50,773 bases of DNA from Chitinophaga pinensis (GCA_943324565.2 CALPMC020000008.1:1-50773), one strand, 5' to 3'. Shown: positions 31,382-40,054, numbered from the stretch's first letter. Numbers and translations are program-made. Notes: generated by a model not told the origin, from the letters alone.

Positions 31382-33568
31382 ATGGCAACAAAGAGACTAA
31401 AAGCTTATCAAGATGTACTAAACAGAGAACCTAAGCATGTTGATTACGACGGAAAGTTATCCGAATTATTTGGTGTGAATGTTTTTCATATTGACGTTAT
31501 GAGAGAATTTCTTCCATCTGAGACTTATAAATCAATGGTAGAATCAATTCAAAACGGTACACGATTGGATCGTAAAAATGCAGACCAGGTAGCTTCGGCA
31601 ATGAAAGATTGGGCAATTTCTAAAGGTGCAACACATTACACACATTGGTTTCAGCCTTTAACTGGATCAACTGCCGAAAAACACGATGCATTTTTAAAGC
31701 CAATTGGTCCAGGTAAAGCAATTGAGCGTTTTGATGGCGATTTGTTAGTTCAACAAGAACCAGATGCATCCTCTTTTCCGAATGGTGGAATAAGAAATAC
31801 ATTTGAAGCGAGAGGTTATACCGCTTGGGATCCTTCTTCTCCTGCCTTTATGATTGGAAAAACACTTTGTATCCCTACAATTTTCATATCCTATACAGGT
31901 GAATCTTTAGATTTTAAGATGCCTTTATTAAAAGCTTTACATGCTGTTGATCAAGCTGCTGTTGAGGTTTGTCAGTATTTTGATAAAAACGTTACCAAAG
32001 TTAATGCTACATTAGGCTGGGAACAAGAATATTTCTTAATTGACCAAGCTTTATACAACGCGCGTCCAGATATTTTGATGACAGGAAGAGCTTTGTTTGG
32101 TCACGCTCCAGCTAAGGGTCAACAATTAGAAGATCATTATTTTGGTTCAATTCCTGAGCGTGTAACAGAATTCATGCGAGAATTTGAGATTGAATCATTG
32201 AAATTAGGGATTCCTGTTACAACTCGTCACAATGAAGTTGCACCTAATCAATTTGAATGTGCACCGATTTTTGAAGAATGTAATTTAGCAAATGACCACA
32301 ACTTATTGTTGATGGATTTGATGGAAAAAATCGCACGCAAACATAACTTTAGAATTTTATTCCACGAAAAACCATTTGCAGGTGTTAACGGTTCCGGAAA
32401 ACATAACAACTGGTCCTTAAGCACAAATACAGGTGTAAACTTATTAGCACCAGGTAAAAATCCAAAGTCAAACTTACAGTTCTTAACATTTTTCGTAAAT
32501 ACAATCAATGCGATTTACGACAATGCTGATTTATTAAGAGCGGCAATTGCTTCAGCAGGAAACGACCACCGTTTAGGTGCAAATGAAGCCCCACCAGCAA
32601 TTATATCTGCATTTATTGGAACGCAACTTTCTGCTTTATTGGACGATTTAGAGCAAAATGTGAAAGCTGGGAAAATGACTCCACAAGACAAAACTGAATT
32701 AAAATTGAATATAGGTAAAATCCCTCAGATTTTATTGGATAATACAGATAGAAATAGAACTTCACCGTTTGCATTTACAGGAAATAAGTTTGAGTTTAGA
32801 GCTGTTGGGTCTTCTGCAAATTGCAGTTCAGCTATGATTGTTTTAAATACAATTATGGCTAAACAATTGAAAGACTTTAAGAAATCGGTAGACGCACGCA
32901 TTGATAAAGGTGAATCTAAAGATGAGGCTATTTTAAAGGAACTTCAAGTTTTAATTAAACGTTCTAAAACAATTCGCTTCGAAGGAAATGGTTATGGTGA
33001 CGAATGGGTGATTGAAGCTGAAAAAAGAGGTTTATCAAACCACAAAGACACACCGAGAGCTTTAAAAATATGGGATGACAAAAAAGTTGCAGATTTATTT
33101 GAAGAAATGAATGTTCTTTCTGCAAGAGAATTAGAAGCTAGAAAAGAAATTGAATTTGAGAATTATGTATTAAAAATCCAAATCGAATCGCGTTTGATGG
33201 GTGACATGACTCAAAACTACTTTATTCCTGCTGCAACTGAATATCAAAATAGATTGATTCAAAATGTTCAAGGTTTAATCTCAATCTTTGGCGATAAAGC
33301 TGGAAAGCAAAATGGAAAAGCAATCATCGAGATAATCGAAGAAATTTCAGGCCACGTTAATGCAATGAAAAAGGCTTCCGATACCATGTTGGAAGAAAGA
33401 AAATCAGCAAATAAACACGATCACGCTGAAGCAAAAGCATTTGTATACTGTGATAAGGTGAAGCCTTATTTTGATGAAATTCGTTACCACGCTGACAAAT
33501 TAGAATTATTAGTTGACGACGAGTTATGGCCTTTACCGAAATTTAGAGAAATGTTATTTACAAGATAA
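31382..33568 (+). CDS. glnN: Glutamine synthetase, type III
   Basis: 728 residues, the large GSIII form typical of Bacteroidota and about 250 residues longer than GSI. It makes glutamine from glutamate, ammonia and ATP. Visible signatures are HWFQPLTGSTAEKHDAF at about 80-96, GWEQEYFLID (metal-binding glutamates), TTRHNEVAPNQFE, and FHEKPFAGVNGSGKHNNWSLST, the substrate/ammonia site. FEFRAVGSSANCSSAM follows. The C-terminal 200 residues are helical, as in GSIII. It has its own promoter with an upstream inverted repeat and a terminator, so it is regulated as a single gene, probably by nitrogen status. Confidence 0.96.
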   Translation: MATKRLKAYQDVLNREPKHVDYDGKLSELFGVNVFHIDVMREFLPSETYKSMVESIQNGTRLDRKNADQVASAMKDWAISKGATHYTHWFQPLTGSTAEKHDAFLKPIGPGKAIERFDGDLLVQQEPDASSFPNGGIRNTFEARGYTAWDPSSPAFMIGKTLCIPTIFISYTGESLDFKMPLLKALHAVDQAAVEVCQYFDKNVTKVNATLGWEQEYFLIDQALYNARPDILMTGRALFGHAPAKGQQLEDHYFGSIPERVTEFMREFEIESLKLGIPVTTRHNEVAPNQFECAPIFEECNLANDHNLLLMDLMEKIARKHNFRILFHEKPFAGVNGSGKHNNWSLSTNTGVNLLAPGKNPKSNLQFLTFFVNTINAIYDNADLLRAAIASAGNDHRLGANEAPPAIISAFIGTQLSALLDDLEQNVKAGKMTPQDKTELKLNIGKIPQILLDNTDRNRTSPFAFTGNKFEFRAVGSSANCSSAMIVLNTIMAKQLKDFKKSVDARIDKGESKDEAILKELQVLIKRSKTIRFEGNGYGDEWVIEAEKRGLSNHKDTPRALKIWDDKKVADLFEEMNVLSARELEARKEIEFENYVLKIQIESRLMGDMTQNYFIPAATEYQNRLIQNVQGLISIFGDKAGKQNGKAIIEIIEEISGHVNAMKKASDTMLEERKSANKHDHAEAKAFVYCDKVKPYFDEIRYHADKLELLVDDELWPLPKFREMLFTR

Positions 33569-33591
33569 AATCCACTACTATAAATAATTCG

Positions 33592-33625
33592 AACGTGTGT
33601 TAAGTAATTAATACACGTTTTTTTT
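33592..33625. terminator. Terminator after glnN
   Basis: A 12-bp stem (33592-33603 with 33608-33619, one G-T pair, loop GTAA) is followed by a run of eight T (33618-33625). It lies between glnN and the convergent gene ending at 33628, and may serve both. Confidence 0.88.
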
Positions 33626-33627
33626 CA

Positions 33628-34878
33628 TTAAAAAGTAGATGAAAGTACAAGTTTTAAAAACTCGTGATAAACATTTTTGTTTTCTTTCACTGGAATTATA
33701 ATTTCGTAAGTTGTAGCATTGACTTTTTTGAATTTCACATTTTTTGTTGATTGTAATAGTTTTTTAGTTGATTTAAAAACAGGAATAACTTCAATCAACA
33801 TTCCTTTCCAGCCTGCGTTTTCTAATTTAGTGAGTAGGTTTAAGTCCCCAGATAGTTTTATTGGATTATTATTTTTAACAATTGAAGGAACACGAGTTTG
33901 CGAACTCAAGTAGATAGTTTTTGGGTTGATTTGCGAAAAATAAAGTTTCTCTTTACCTAATTTCATCATGTTTTTATCAATTGAAAAATCAACATTTAAT
34001 TGTTTCAACAAGTTCGAAATTAAAGAGTCAACCTTTGTATTGTGCTTGAAAGTCAGTAATAGATCAATTTTTGGAATCCCGATAATTGAATCATTTTCAT
34101 TGAATTTAAACCCATAATAGTTTGCTGAAATATGTCGGATTTCTTTAAATGGAAAATTGATTCTTGGTAGAATAGGGATTTGTTTAAGTTTTTCCTCAAC
34201 ATCAATTCCTTCATCAACTGGAAATGAAAAATGGAAACCACTTTCTTTTAGTAAAAGGTGATTTTTATGTTGGTTTTGCTTGTGATTTAGTATTATTTTA
34301 ATTTGTTTTTGTTGAATGGAAATATTACTTGATTGAATTAATCTTTTATTCTCAAAATTTAAAACAGAAATATCAATTTTTGATTTAAATGAATAATTAA
34401 ATGATTTTGAAAACTCCTTTTTTAAGGATTTTATGTTCTTTTTATCACCTTCAATAAGAAAACATTTTTCATTTTCTGTTTCAAAATATGGGATTGAAAA
34501 TTCTCCTTCAATTCCACTTTTTGTTGATCTAATTCGAATAATTGAATAATTTTCTCTGCTCAATTTGATAGATATCAATTCAATTGGAGATGAAAAGTCA
34601 ATATTTAAATCTGAAATAGAAAAATCACCTTCATCTTGATTTTTTGTAATTGATTGTAGCTGCTCAATTAAAAGTTGGTCCTTGATAACAAAAAGTTCAT
34701 TATAAAGAAATTTCTTCAACAACTGAACACTTTCAATTCTTGTATATTGAACCGTATTTATCGGAAGTGAAATTGAATTTTCTTTTTTTTCAAACGTTTT
34801 CTTTTGAGTAATGGAATTAATACCGAATAGAATTAGTCCAAAAATCACAAAAACAGCTATTTCTTTTAGTTTATTCAT
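33628..34878 (-). CDS. Membrane-anchored protein of unknown function
   Basis: 416 residues from the ATG at 34878. The longer frame runs through the divergent promoter region and would bury the membrane segment. It starts MNKLKEIAVFVIFGLILFGI, a single N-terminal membrane anchor, then a large, probably periplasmic domain of alternating beta strands with many Lys, Ile and Ser (for example FSISDLNIDFSSPIELISIKLS and KIDISVLNFENK). The C-terminal part has WKGMLIEVIPVFKSTKKLL and TTYEIIIPVKENKNVYHEFL. I recognise no family. It is divergent from the acyltransferase, with 44 bp between starts. Confidence 0.68.
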   Translation of the reverse strand: MNKLKEIAVFVIFGLILFGINSITQKKTFEKKENSISLPINTVQYTRIESVQLLKKFLYNELFVIKDQLLIEQLQSITKNQDEGDFSISDLNIDFSSPIELISIKLSRENYSIIRIRSTKSGIEGEFSIPYFETENEKCFLIEGDKKNIKSLKKEFSKSFNYSFKSKIDISVLNFENKRLIQSSNISIQQKQIKIILNHKQNQHKNHLLLKESGFHFSFPVDEGIDVEEKLKQIPILPRINFPFKEIRHISANYYGFKFNENDSIIGIPKIDLLLTFKHNTKVDSLISNLLKQLNVDFSIDKNMMKLGKEKLYFSQINPKTIYLSSQTRVPSIVKNNNPIKLSGDLNLLTKLENAGWKGMLIEVIPVFKSTKKLLQSTKNVKFKKVNATTYEIIIPVKENKNVYHEFLKLVLSSTF

Positions 34879-34911
34879 CGTAAAGTAAAGGTACATCAAA
34901 GTTGAATTGAT

Positions 34912-34919
34912 TACTTTTG
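34912..34919 (+). promoter_or_regulatory. -7 element abutting the acyltransferase start
   Basis: TACTTTTG (TAnnTTTG consensus) ends 3 bases before the ATG at 34923, the same arrangement as at pyrD, again implying a leaderless or near-leaderless message. Confidence 0.45.
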
Positions 34920-34922
34920 AAG

Positions 34923-35465
34923 ATGAAAAAAAATATCGCAAGATTTCTTTTCCGAATTTTTGGGTGGAGAATTGATGAAAGAGGTCCTGAAGTACCTAAA
35001 GCTGTGATTGTTGTAGGTCCACATACATCAAATTGGGATTTTATTATTGGCAGACTTTCCTTCGTTCTATTTGGCTTAAAAGGACGATACTTGGTTAAAA
35101 AGGAACTTTTTTTTCCACCATTAGGTTGGTTGTTAAAGTGGATTGGTGCTATTCCTGTTGATCGCAAAAGCAATAATAATTTAACCGAAAAAGCAGCAAA
35201 GTTATTTAACACATCAGAATCTCTTTACATTGTATTTTCCCCAGAGGGAACAAGAAGTTATAATCCGAATTGGAAAAAAGGGTTTTATTACATTGCTCAG
35301 AATGCAAACGTTCCTATTTACATTTGTTACATAGACTTTAAAACTAAAACAGGAGGTTTTCATTCATTATTTTATCCTACGGGTGACGTCAAAAAGGACA
35401 TTGATTACATCAAAAGTGTAATGAAAAACTATCAAGGTAGATTTCCTGAAAATGGTGTTCGCTAA
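34923..35465 (+). CDS. PlsC-family lysophospholipid acyltransferase (short form)
   Basis: 180 residues from the ATG at 34923; a TTG two codons earlier overlaps the promoter element. The catalytic HxxxxD motif appears as GPHTSNWDFIIG and the phosphate-site motif as FSPEGTRS. WLLKWIGAIPVDRKS between them is typical of the PlsC/acyltransferase fold. The N-terminal RFLFRIFGWRIDERG is amphipathic. The product is probably a diacyl phospholipid or an N-acyl lipid. It is the second acyltransferase of this fold in the window and lacks the extra membrane domain of the first. Its end overlaps the convergent DUF5522 gene by 4 bases. Confidence 0.85.
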   Translation: MKKNIARFLFRIFGWRIDERGPEVPKAVIVVGPHTSNWDFIIGRLSFVLFGLKGRYLVKKELFFPPLGWLLKWIGAIPVDRKSNNNLTEKAAKLFNTSESLYIVFSPEGTRSYNPNWKKGFYYIAQNANVPIYICYIDFKTKTGGFHSLFYPTGDVKKDIDYIKSVMKNYQGRFPENGVR

Positions 35466-35659
35466 CTGCCACTTGTTTTTTTGATTGTATTTGTTTTTTT
35501 ATCGTAACCATAAGGACAATGTTTACAACCACTTTTGCAACAGTAACCGCGTTTTAAATGGTGTTTTTCTGTAAAAACAATGTAACCTTCTTCACTTAAA
35601 TAATAATCTTCAGAATCTAAATTTGAACGTTTTGAGAAAGAAGAAAAACCATCAGACAT
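35462..35659 (-). CDS. DUF5522 small cysteine-rich protein
   Basis: 65 residues. DYYLSEEGYIVFTEKHHLKRGYCCKSGCKHCPYGY is the conserved DUF5522 core, with CC-x3-C-x2-C suggesting a small metal or Fe-S site. The family is widespread in Bacteroidota and elsewhere, without known function. The start codon lies only 10 bases from the ATG of the divergent PLP enzyme gene, so the two promoters must overlap each other's coding sequence. Confidence 0.8.
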   Translation of the reverse strand: MSDGFSSFSKRSNLDSEDYYLSEEGYIVFTEKHHLKRGYCCKSGCKHCPYGYDKKTNTIKKTSGS

Positions 35660-35669
35660 TTTGCGAGAT

Positions 35670-36563
35670 ATGGATTGGATTAAAAATTTAATTGATAAAA
35701 CTAAGGTCGAACCATTCGTTTACAATCAGCTTAACGAATTGAATTGTGAATTGTTCATTAAGAGAGATGATTTAATTCATAAAGAAATTTCAGGCAATAA
35801 AATTCGAAAGTTAAAATTTAATTTACAGTTTTGTTTGGATAATTCTTTAACTGGAATAGTAACTTATGGTGGTGCTTATTCTAATCATTTATTAGCAAGT
35901 GCTGCAGCGGCTAAACAATCGGATTTAAAAATTATTGGAAGAGTTCGTGGAAATGAATTAACTCAAGATTCAAACCCAGTTCTTCGAAAATGTTTGGCTC
36001 TCGGGATGCATTTGGAGTTTTTGGAAAGAAATTATTTTTCAATTATTAAAAAACAAAATACAATCGTTGAAATAGGTGGACAAAATTTTTTGTCAATTCC
36101 TGAAGGAGGTTGTAATTTGAATGGAGTAAAGGGGTGTAAAGAAATTGTCACCGAATTAGATGATAATTTTGATTATTATTGTTTAGCTCAAGGCACGACA
36201 ACCACAAGTATAGGAATAGCTCAGTCAATTCCGAAAAATGCTCAATTAATTGTTGTTCCTGTATTGAAAGGCTTTAATAGTAAAATGGAAATGACTTCTA
36301 TAATAGGAGAAATGGAATTTAAAAAAATAGAAAATCAACTCATTGTTTTAGATGATTTTCATTTTGGAGGTTATGCTAAAACTGATGCTATTTTGGATGA
36401 ATTTATTAAAGATTTCAATGGCCAAAATTCATTTGAAATTGAATCTACCTACACTGGTAAAGCAATGTATGGATTAATGAATTTCTTAAAATCAAAAAAT
36501 ATAAGAAATAAAAAAGTCCTCTTTGTTCATACAGGAGGACTTTCAAAATGGAAAAACAGTTAG
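35670..36563 (+). CDS. PLP-dependent deaminase/desulfhydrase (ACC deaminase/D-cysteine desulfhydrase family)
   Basis: 297 residues from the ATG at 35670 (a TTG three codons upstream is in frame). A fold-type II PLP enzyme. LFIKRDDLIHKEISGNKIRKLKFNLQ contains the PLP lysine in SGNKxRKL. TYGGAYSNHLLASAAAAK is the conserved cofactor loop. Substrates in the family are 1-aminocyclopropane-1-carboxylate, D-cysteine and D-serine; Bacteroidota members are mostly not proven. The last 55 bases also form a hairpin with a T-run on the minus strand (36508-36543), apparently the terminator of the convergent PorP/SprF gene. Confidence 0.82.
   Translation: MDWIKNLIDKTKVEPFVYNQLNELNCELFIKRDDLIHKEISGNKIRKLKFNLQFCLDNSLTGIVTYGGAYSNHLLASAAAAKQSDLKIIGRVRGNELTQDSNPVLRKCLALGMHLEFLERNYFSIIKKQNTIVEIGGQNFLSIPEGGCNLNGVKGCKEIVTELDDNFDYYCLAQGTTTTSIGIAQSIPKNAQLIVVPVLKGFNSKMEMTSIIGEMEFKKIENQLIVLDDFHFGGYAKTDAILDEFIKDFNGQNSFEIESTYTGKAMYGLMNFLKSKNIRNKKVLFVHTGGLSKWKNS
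36508..36543 (-). terminator. Terminator of the PorP/SprF gene embedded in the PLP enzyme coding sequence
   Basis: AAAGTCCTC (36513-36521) and GAGGACTTT (36535-36543) pair around a 13-base loop. Read on the minus strand the hairpin is followed by a run of six T. It starts 22 bases after the PorP/SprF stop and lies fully within the last codons (KKVLFVHTGGLS) of the opposing gene. Confidence 0.7.
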
Positions 36564-36564
36564 A

Positions 36565-37584
36565 CTATTTCAACTTCGTTCTTGATGATGATTTTTTGTA
36601 TAAACTCATACTTTTAAAGTAAACTTCAATTGCACCAACACTAGCAGTTGCTTGGCTTAAATAGGACAAATTAGCGTCGAAAGCCAAACCAAATTTAATT
36701 CCTTTGATTTTAAATCCCAACGTAGTAATCAATGCATCATTGTGACGATAATAAAAACCGTAGTTCACACAAGTTGTTTTGTTAATCGTAGTAATTTGTG
36801 AACTTTCTTTTAAAATATGTTCAAACGTCATTCCTGCAATTAAATTATAACCTGTTCCAGTTTTGAAGTAAAGTAAACTAGGTTGTAATCTTAAATCTTT
36901 TTTTCTACTTGTAATATCTGCACCTATTTGAACCACTGATTGCATATAAATTCTATCTCCACCAAAAGAGAAATTAATTTTTTGTCTAGTTAAGTGATTC
37001 AAAGCCAATCCACCATAAAAACGTGTTTTATTTCTCATTGTGTATTGATAGAAAATACCTGCGCCTAAATCGATAGATGCATATGAGTCATTTAACCCAA
37101 TTTCATTATCTGCTAAATCAACGAATTCATTTCCATTCCATTGATTTTCGAAAGTTTGAGCAGTTCTATCTAGTGATTGTTGATAAAAACCAGGAGCAAT
37201 TCCAATAGAAACTTTATTATTTCTATCTAACGATAATGTATAGTTAATTGGAATAGAAATATTTGTTGTCATTAATTTCGCAGATCCTGTTTGGTCATTT
37301 AAAGCATTCAAACCTATACCAAAATTATTTGAACCACTAAAACCATCAGGAATTTTAAACTCTGCAGTTAAGGTGTTTGTTCTTAAACCAATTCCGGGCT
37401 CAGGAATTGTCAACCATTGACTTCTAAAGTTGGTGAAAAAACCAAAATCTTCTTCACCTGTGGCAACAGCCGCAGGGTTGTAAAGAACTGGAGATTGATA
37501 CCAAGTGCTTAAATTTCTATCTTGCTGCGAAAAAACACTAGCAGAAAGTAAAGAAAATAAAGATGCAAAATATATGTTTTTCAT
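36565..37584 (-). CDS. PorP/SprF-family T9SS outer-membrane protein
   Basis: 339 residues. A signal peptide ends at about residue 19 (SASVFSQ). QQDRNLSTWYQSPVLYNPAAVATGEEDFGFFTNFRSQW is the standard PorP/SprF opening ('yy.nP..lNPA..G'). Beta strands of an outer-membrane barrel continue to the end. Members help secrete or anchor partner proteins carrying type B signals, for example SprF with the SprB adhesin. Here the gene directly upstream, 5 bases away on the same strand, encodes a protein with such a signal, so the two are very likely partners. Confidence 0.9.
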   Translation of the reverse strand: MKNIYFASLFSLLSASVFSQQDRNLSTWYQSPVLYNPAAVATGEEDFGFFTNFRSQWLTIPEPGIGLRTNTLTAEFKIPDGFSGSNNFGIGLNALNDQTGSAKLMTTNISIPINYTLSLDRNNKVSIGIAPGFYQQSLDRTAQTFENQWNGNEFVDLADNEIGLNDSYASIDLGAGIFYQYTMRNKTRFYGGLALNHLTRQKINFSFGGDRIYMQSVVQIGADITSRKKDLRLQPSLLYFKTGTGYNLIAGMTFEHILKESSQITTINKTTCVNYGFYYRHNDALITTLGFKIKGIKFGLAFDANLSYLSQATASVGAIEVYFKSMSLYKKSSSRTKLK

Positions 37585-37589
37585 TTGTA

Positions 37590-38594
37590 TTATCTAATTA
37601 ACGTTACGTTACCTTTCATTTCATCTGACCGACCATCAATTCTTCTATAACTTACATAATAAGTATAAGTGGCAGGGTTTACTTTTTTCCCTTTATATGT
37701 ACCATCCCAACCTTCATGAGGATCAGTTGTTCTAAAGACCATTTTTCCATAACGATCATAAATCCGCATGTCAATTTCAGCAATAGCACCGCCTTCTTTT
37801 GTAAATCCATTATCAACAAAATTGTTGTCAATATCAACATTTGTCAAAATTCTAAAGATGTCATTTTCACCATCTTCATTAGGAGAGAAGGTATTTGGTA
37901 AGACAACTTTTACGTAATCTCTAAAACGAACATCTACACAAATTGAATCATATGATTGACAACCGTTTGCAGTCGTATAGGTTACAAAATAGCATGTGTT
38001 GTAAAAAGGATTTACAACAAGAGAATCTCCACCAGAACATCCAGAGCAGCCAAAAATACTATCTGCTGGATTATTGCTTTCATACCACATTAATGTTCCA
38101 CCTGCAGGAAAACCTTGAGCATATAAATACGCTTCTTCATACATATAAATTAAAGTATCTTCAATTTCGACATATTCAAGAATTGCTGGATCGTAAACAA
38201 TAATAGTTGGTGGAATTGGCGGATTTGCTGGATTTGGTATTGTAACCTGGCTTGTTGTATCCGATAAAGTAACAACTACTGATGGTATTTGACCTACTGT
38301 AATTGTTTGACTTGCCGTATTAGAGCCAAAAGTATTTGTTACTGTTAATGAAACGGTGAAAGTCCCAGAAGTGTTAAAACAAACTAAACCAGGATTTTGT
38401 CCTAAATAAGTTGAAGGTGTTGCTCCTGTAAAGGTCCACTCATAAGAGAGTGTGTTTGAGGAGGAATTATTGGTAATTGAAATGCAATCACCTGCACACA
38501 ATATATCGTCAGAAACTATAAAATTTGCAGTTGGTGTCTGTGCCCAAGATATACTTGTTAGTATAACTGATAGAAACAATAAAAAGTGCTTCAT
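37590..38594 (-). CDS. Surface protein with PKD domain and T9SS type B (CHU_C) sorting domain
   Basis: 334 residues. A signal peptide ends near SISWAQ (residue 19). A PKD-like domain (about 23-102) has CISITNNSSSNTLSYEWTFTGATPSTYLGQNPGLVCF and TFTVSLTVTNTFGSNTASQTITV. A cysteine-rich middle includes FGCSGCSGG and CQSYDSICVDV. The gliding-motility-associated C-terminal domain (about 246-334) begins LPNTFSPNEDGENDIFRI and includes IYDRYGKMVFRTTDPHEGWDGTYKGKKVNPATYTYYV. This type B signal needs a PorP/SprF partner, which follows immediately. It is small for an adhesin. The target is unknown. Confidence 0.9.
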   Translation of the reverse strand: MKHFLLFLSVILTSISWAQTPTANFIVSDDILCAGDCISITNNSSSNTLSYEWTFTGATPSTYLGQNPGLVCFNTSGTFTVSLTVTNTFGSNTASQTITVGQIPSVVVTLSDTTSQVTIPNPANPPIPPTIIVYDPAILEYVEIEDTLIYMYEEAYLYAQGFPAGGTLMWYESNNPADSIFGCSGCSGGDSLVVNPFYNTCYFVTYTTANGCQSYDSICVDVRFRDYVKVVLPNTFSPNEDGENDIFRILTNVDIDNNFVDNGFTKEGGAIAEIDMRIYDRYGKMVFRTTDPHEGWDGTYKGKKVNPATYTYYVSYRRIDGRSDEMKGNVTLIR

Positions 38595-38654
38595 GGTAAA
38601 TAATTTATGTTTTGTTTACGAAAGTAATTAAAAAAGTTTCAAATTAAAGAATTT

Positions 38655-39506
38655 TCAAATACAAGCCTTTAATAATTTCCTAATTTCATTCATTTCTTTC
38701 ACATCATGTACTCTAAAAATAGATGCATTTTTCAAAAAAGTTACTGTATTTAATACCGTTGTTCCATTCAAAGATTCGTCAGGAGCTATTCCGATTTTAT
38801 TGTAAATCATTGATTTTCTTGAAATTCCAACTAAAATTGGTTTTTCTAATATTTGTAATAACTCAAAGTTATTCAGTAATGAAAAATTTTCTTCTAAGGT
38901 TTTATCGAAGCCAAAGCCGGGATCAATTATAATGTCATTAATTCCACTATTTTTTAGTTTTTGAATTCTTTCTGAGAAAAACTTTATACTCTCCATAAAA
39001 ATATTTCTATTTGAAGCTAACGGAACGGTATTAACTTCGTTACCATTATTATACGTTAAAATGTATGGAATCTTTTTTTCAGCCACAAGTTCAATTAACT
39101 CCCAATCATAAGAGCCTCCGCTTACATCATTTATAATGGATATCCCTTCATTAATCCCAATTTCAGCTACCTTAGAACTCATAGTGTCTAATGAAATCAC
39201 CAAATCTTTAAATTCTTTTCGGATTGCTTTTATCGGCTCATGTATCCTTGCTATTTCCTCATCAATATTAGGGATAATAGCGTTTGGTCTAGTTGATGCC
39301 CCTCCTATATCAATTATGTCAACACCATTTTCAAGCATTGATTCAACGGTCTTTAAAATTTCGTGAATATGTGTTTTTCTACTTTCGGAGTAAAATGAAT
39401 CTGGAGTGCAATTTATAATACCCATAATTTTTGGAGAATTCAAATCGAATAAATTCCCTTTTAAATTTATGAATCTGTTTTGATTGAATTGATGTATTTT
39501 TGTCAT
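38655..39506 (-). CDS. folP: Dihydropteroate synthase
   Basis: 283 residues. It condenses 4-aminobenzoate with hydroxymethyl-dihydropterin diphosphate in folate synthesis, and is the sulfonamide target. PKIMGIINCTPDSFYSESRKT is the first signature (GI.N.TPDSF), DIIDIGGASTRPNA the second, followed by ISLDTMSSKVAE, IINDVSGG, IIDPGFGFDKT and LVGISRKSMI. The start codon is only 5 bases from that of the divergent DUF1599 gene. The CHU_C gene follows 60 bases downstream on the same strand. Confidence 0.95.
   Translation of the reverse strand: MTKIHQFNQNRFINLKGNLFDLNSPKIMGIINCTPDSFYSESRKTHIHEILKTVESMLENGVDIIDIGGASTRPNAIIPNIDEEIARIHEPIKAIRKEFKDLVISLDTMSSKVAEIGINEGISIINDVSGGSYDWELIELVAEKKIPYILTYNNGNEVNTVPLASNRNIFMESIKFFSERIQKLKNSGINDIIIDPGFGFDKTLEENFSLLNNFELLQILEKPILVGISRKSMIYNKIGIAPDESLNGTTVLNTVTFLKNASIFRVHDVKEMNEIRKLLKACI
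39495..39502 (+). promoter_or_regulatory. -7 element of the DUF1599 operon inside folP
   Basis: TATTTTTG lies 9 bases before the ATG at 39512 and inside the first codons of folP on the other strand. The two genes therefore share one control region located mostly within coding sequence. Confidence 0.5.
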
Positions 39507-39511
39507 CAGTT

Positions 39512-40054
39512 ATGGAAAAAACTTCTTTAGAATACACAAATGTAATCAATCTTTGCCGTGAAATCTTTGAAAAGAAAACGATGGATTATGGCACTTCGTG
39601 GCGGATTTTAAGACCAAGTTCGCTAACAGATCAAATTTTCATCAAAGCGCAACGCATTCGTACTGTTCAAGAAACAGGCGAAAACAAAGTTGGAGAAACA
39701 TTTGAAGACGCTTTCATGGGAATCGTTAATTATTGCATTATGGCTATTTTTCAGTTAAGAAATGAGAGTGGTTTTAATGAACAATTAACTTTAGATGAGG
39801 CCATGAAAGTTTATAATGAAATTTCTAAAGAGGCTTTTGAGTTGATGAAGAAAAAAAATCATGATTATGGTGAGGCTTGGCGTGATATGCGTGTAACTTC
39901 ACTTACAGATTTAATTTTAACAAAAGTTCTGCGAATCAAACAAATCGAAGACAATAAGGGGGTTACAGAAATTAGCGAAGGAGTTGAAGGGAACTATTTT
40001 GATATGTTGAATTATTCCGTTTTTGCGTTAATACATATCGAAACAAGTTGTTAA
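39512..40054 (+). CDS. DUF1599 protein
   Basis: 180 residues from the ATG at 39512; a TTG four codons earlier is in frame but lies in the promoter element. The protein is an internal repeat of two similar halves, each with a 'k..DYG.sWr..r..SLTD.i..K..Ri' motif: KKTMDYGTSWRILRPSSLTDQIFIKAQRIR near residue 20 and KKNHDYGEAWRDMRVTSLTDLILTKVLRIK near 117. This is the DUF1599 or nucleotide-modification-associated domain; its biochemical role is unproven. In Bacteroidota it is commonly followed by the BT_3928-like protein, tpiA and prmA, as here. Confidence 0.87.
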   Translation: MEKTSLEYTNVINLCREIFEKKTMDYGTSWRILRPSSLTDQIFIKAQRIRTVQETGENKVGETFEDAFMGIVNYCIMAIFQLRNESGFNEQLTLDEAMKVYNEISKEAFELMKKKNHDYGEAWRDMRVTSLTDLILTKVLRIKQIEDNKGVTEISEGVEGNYFDMLNYSVFALIHIETSC

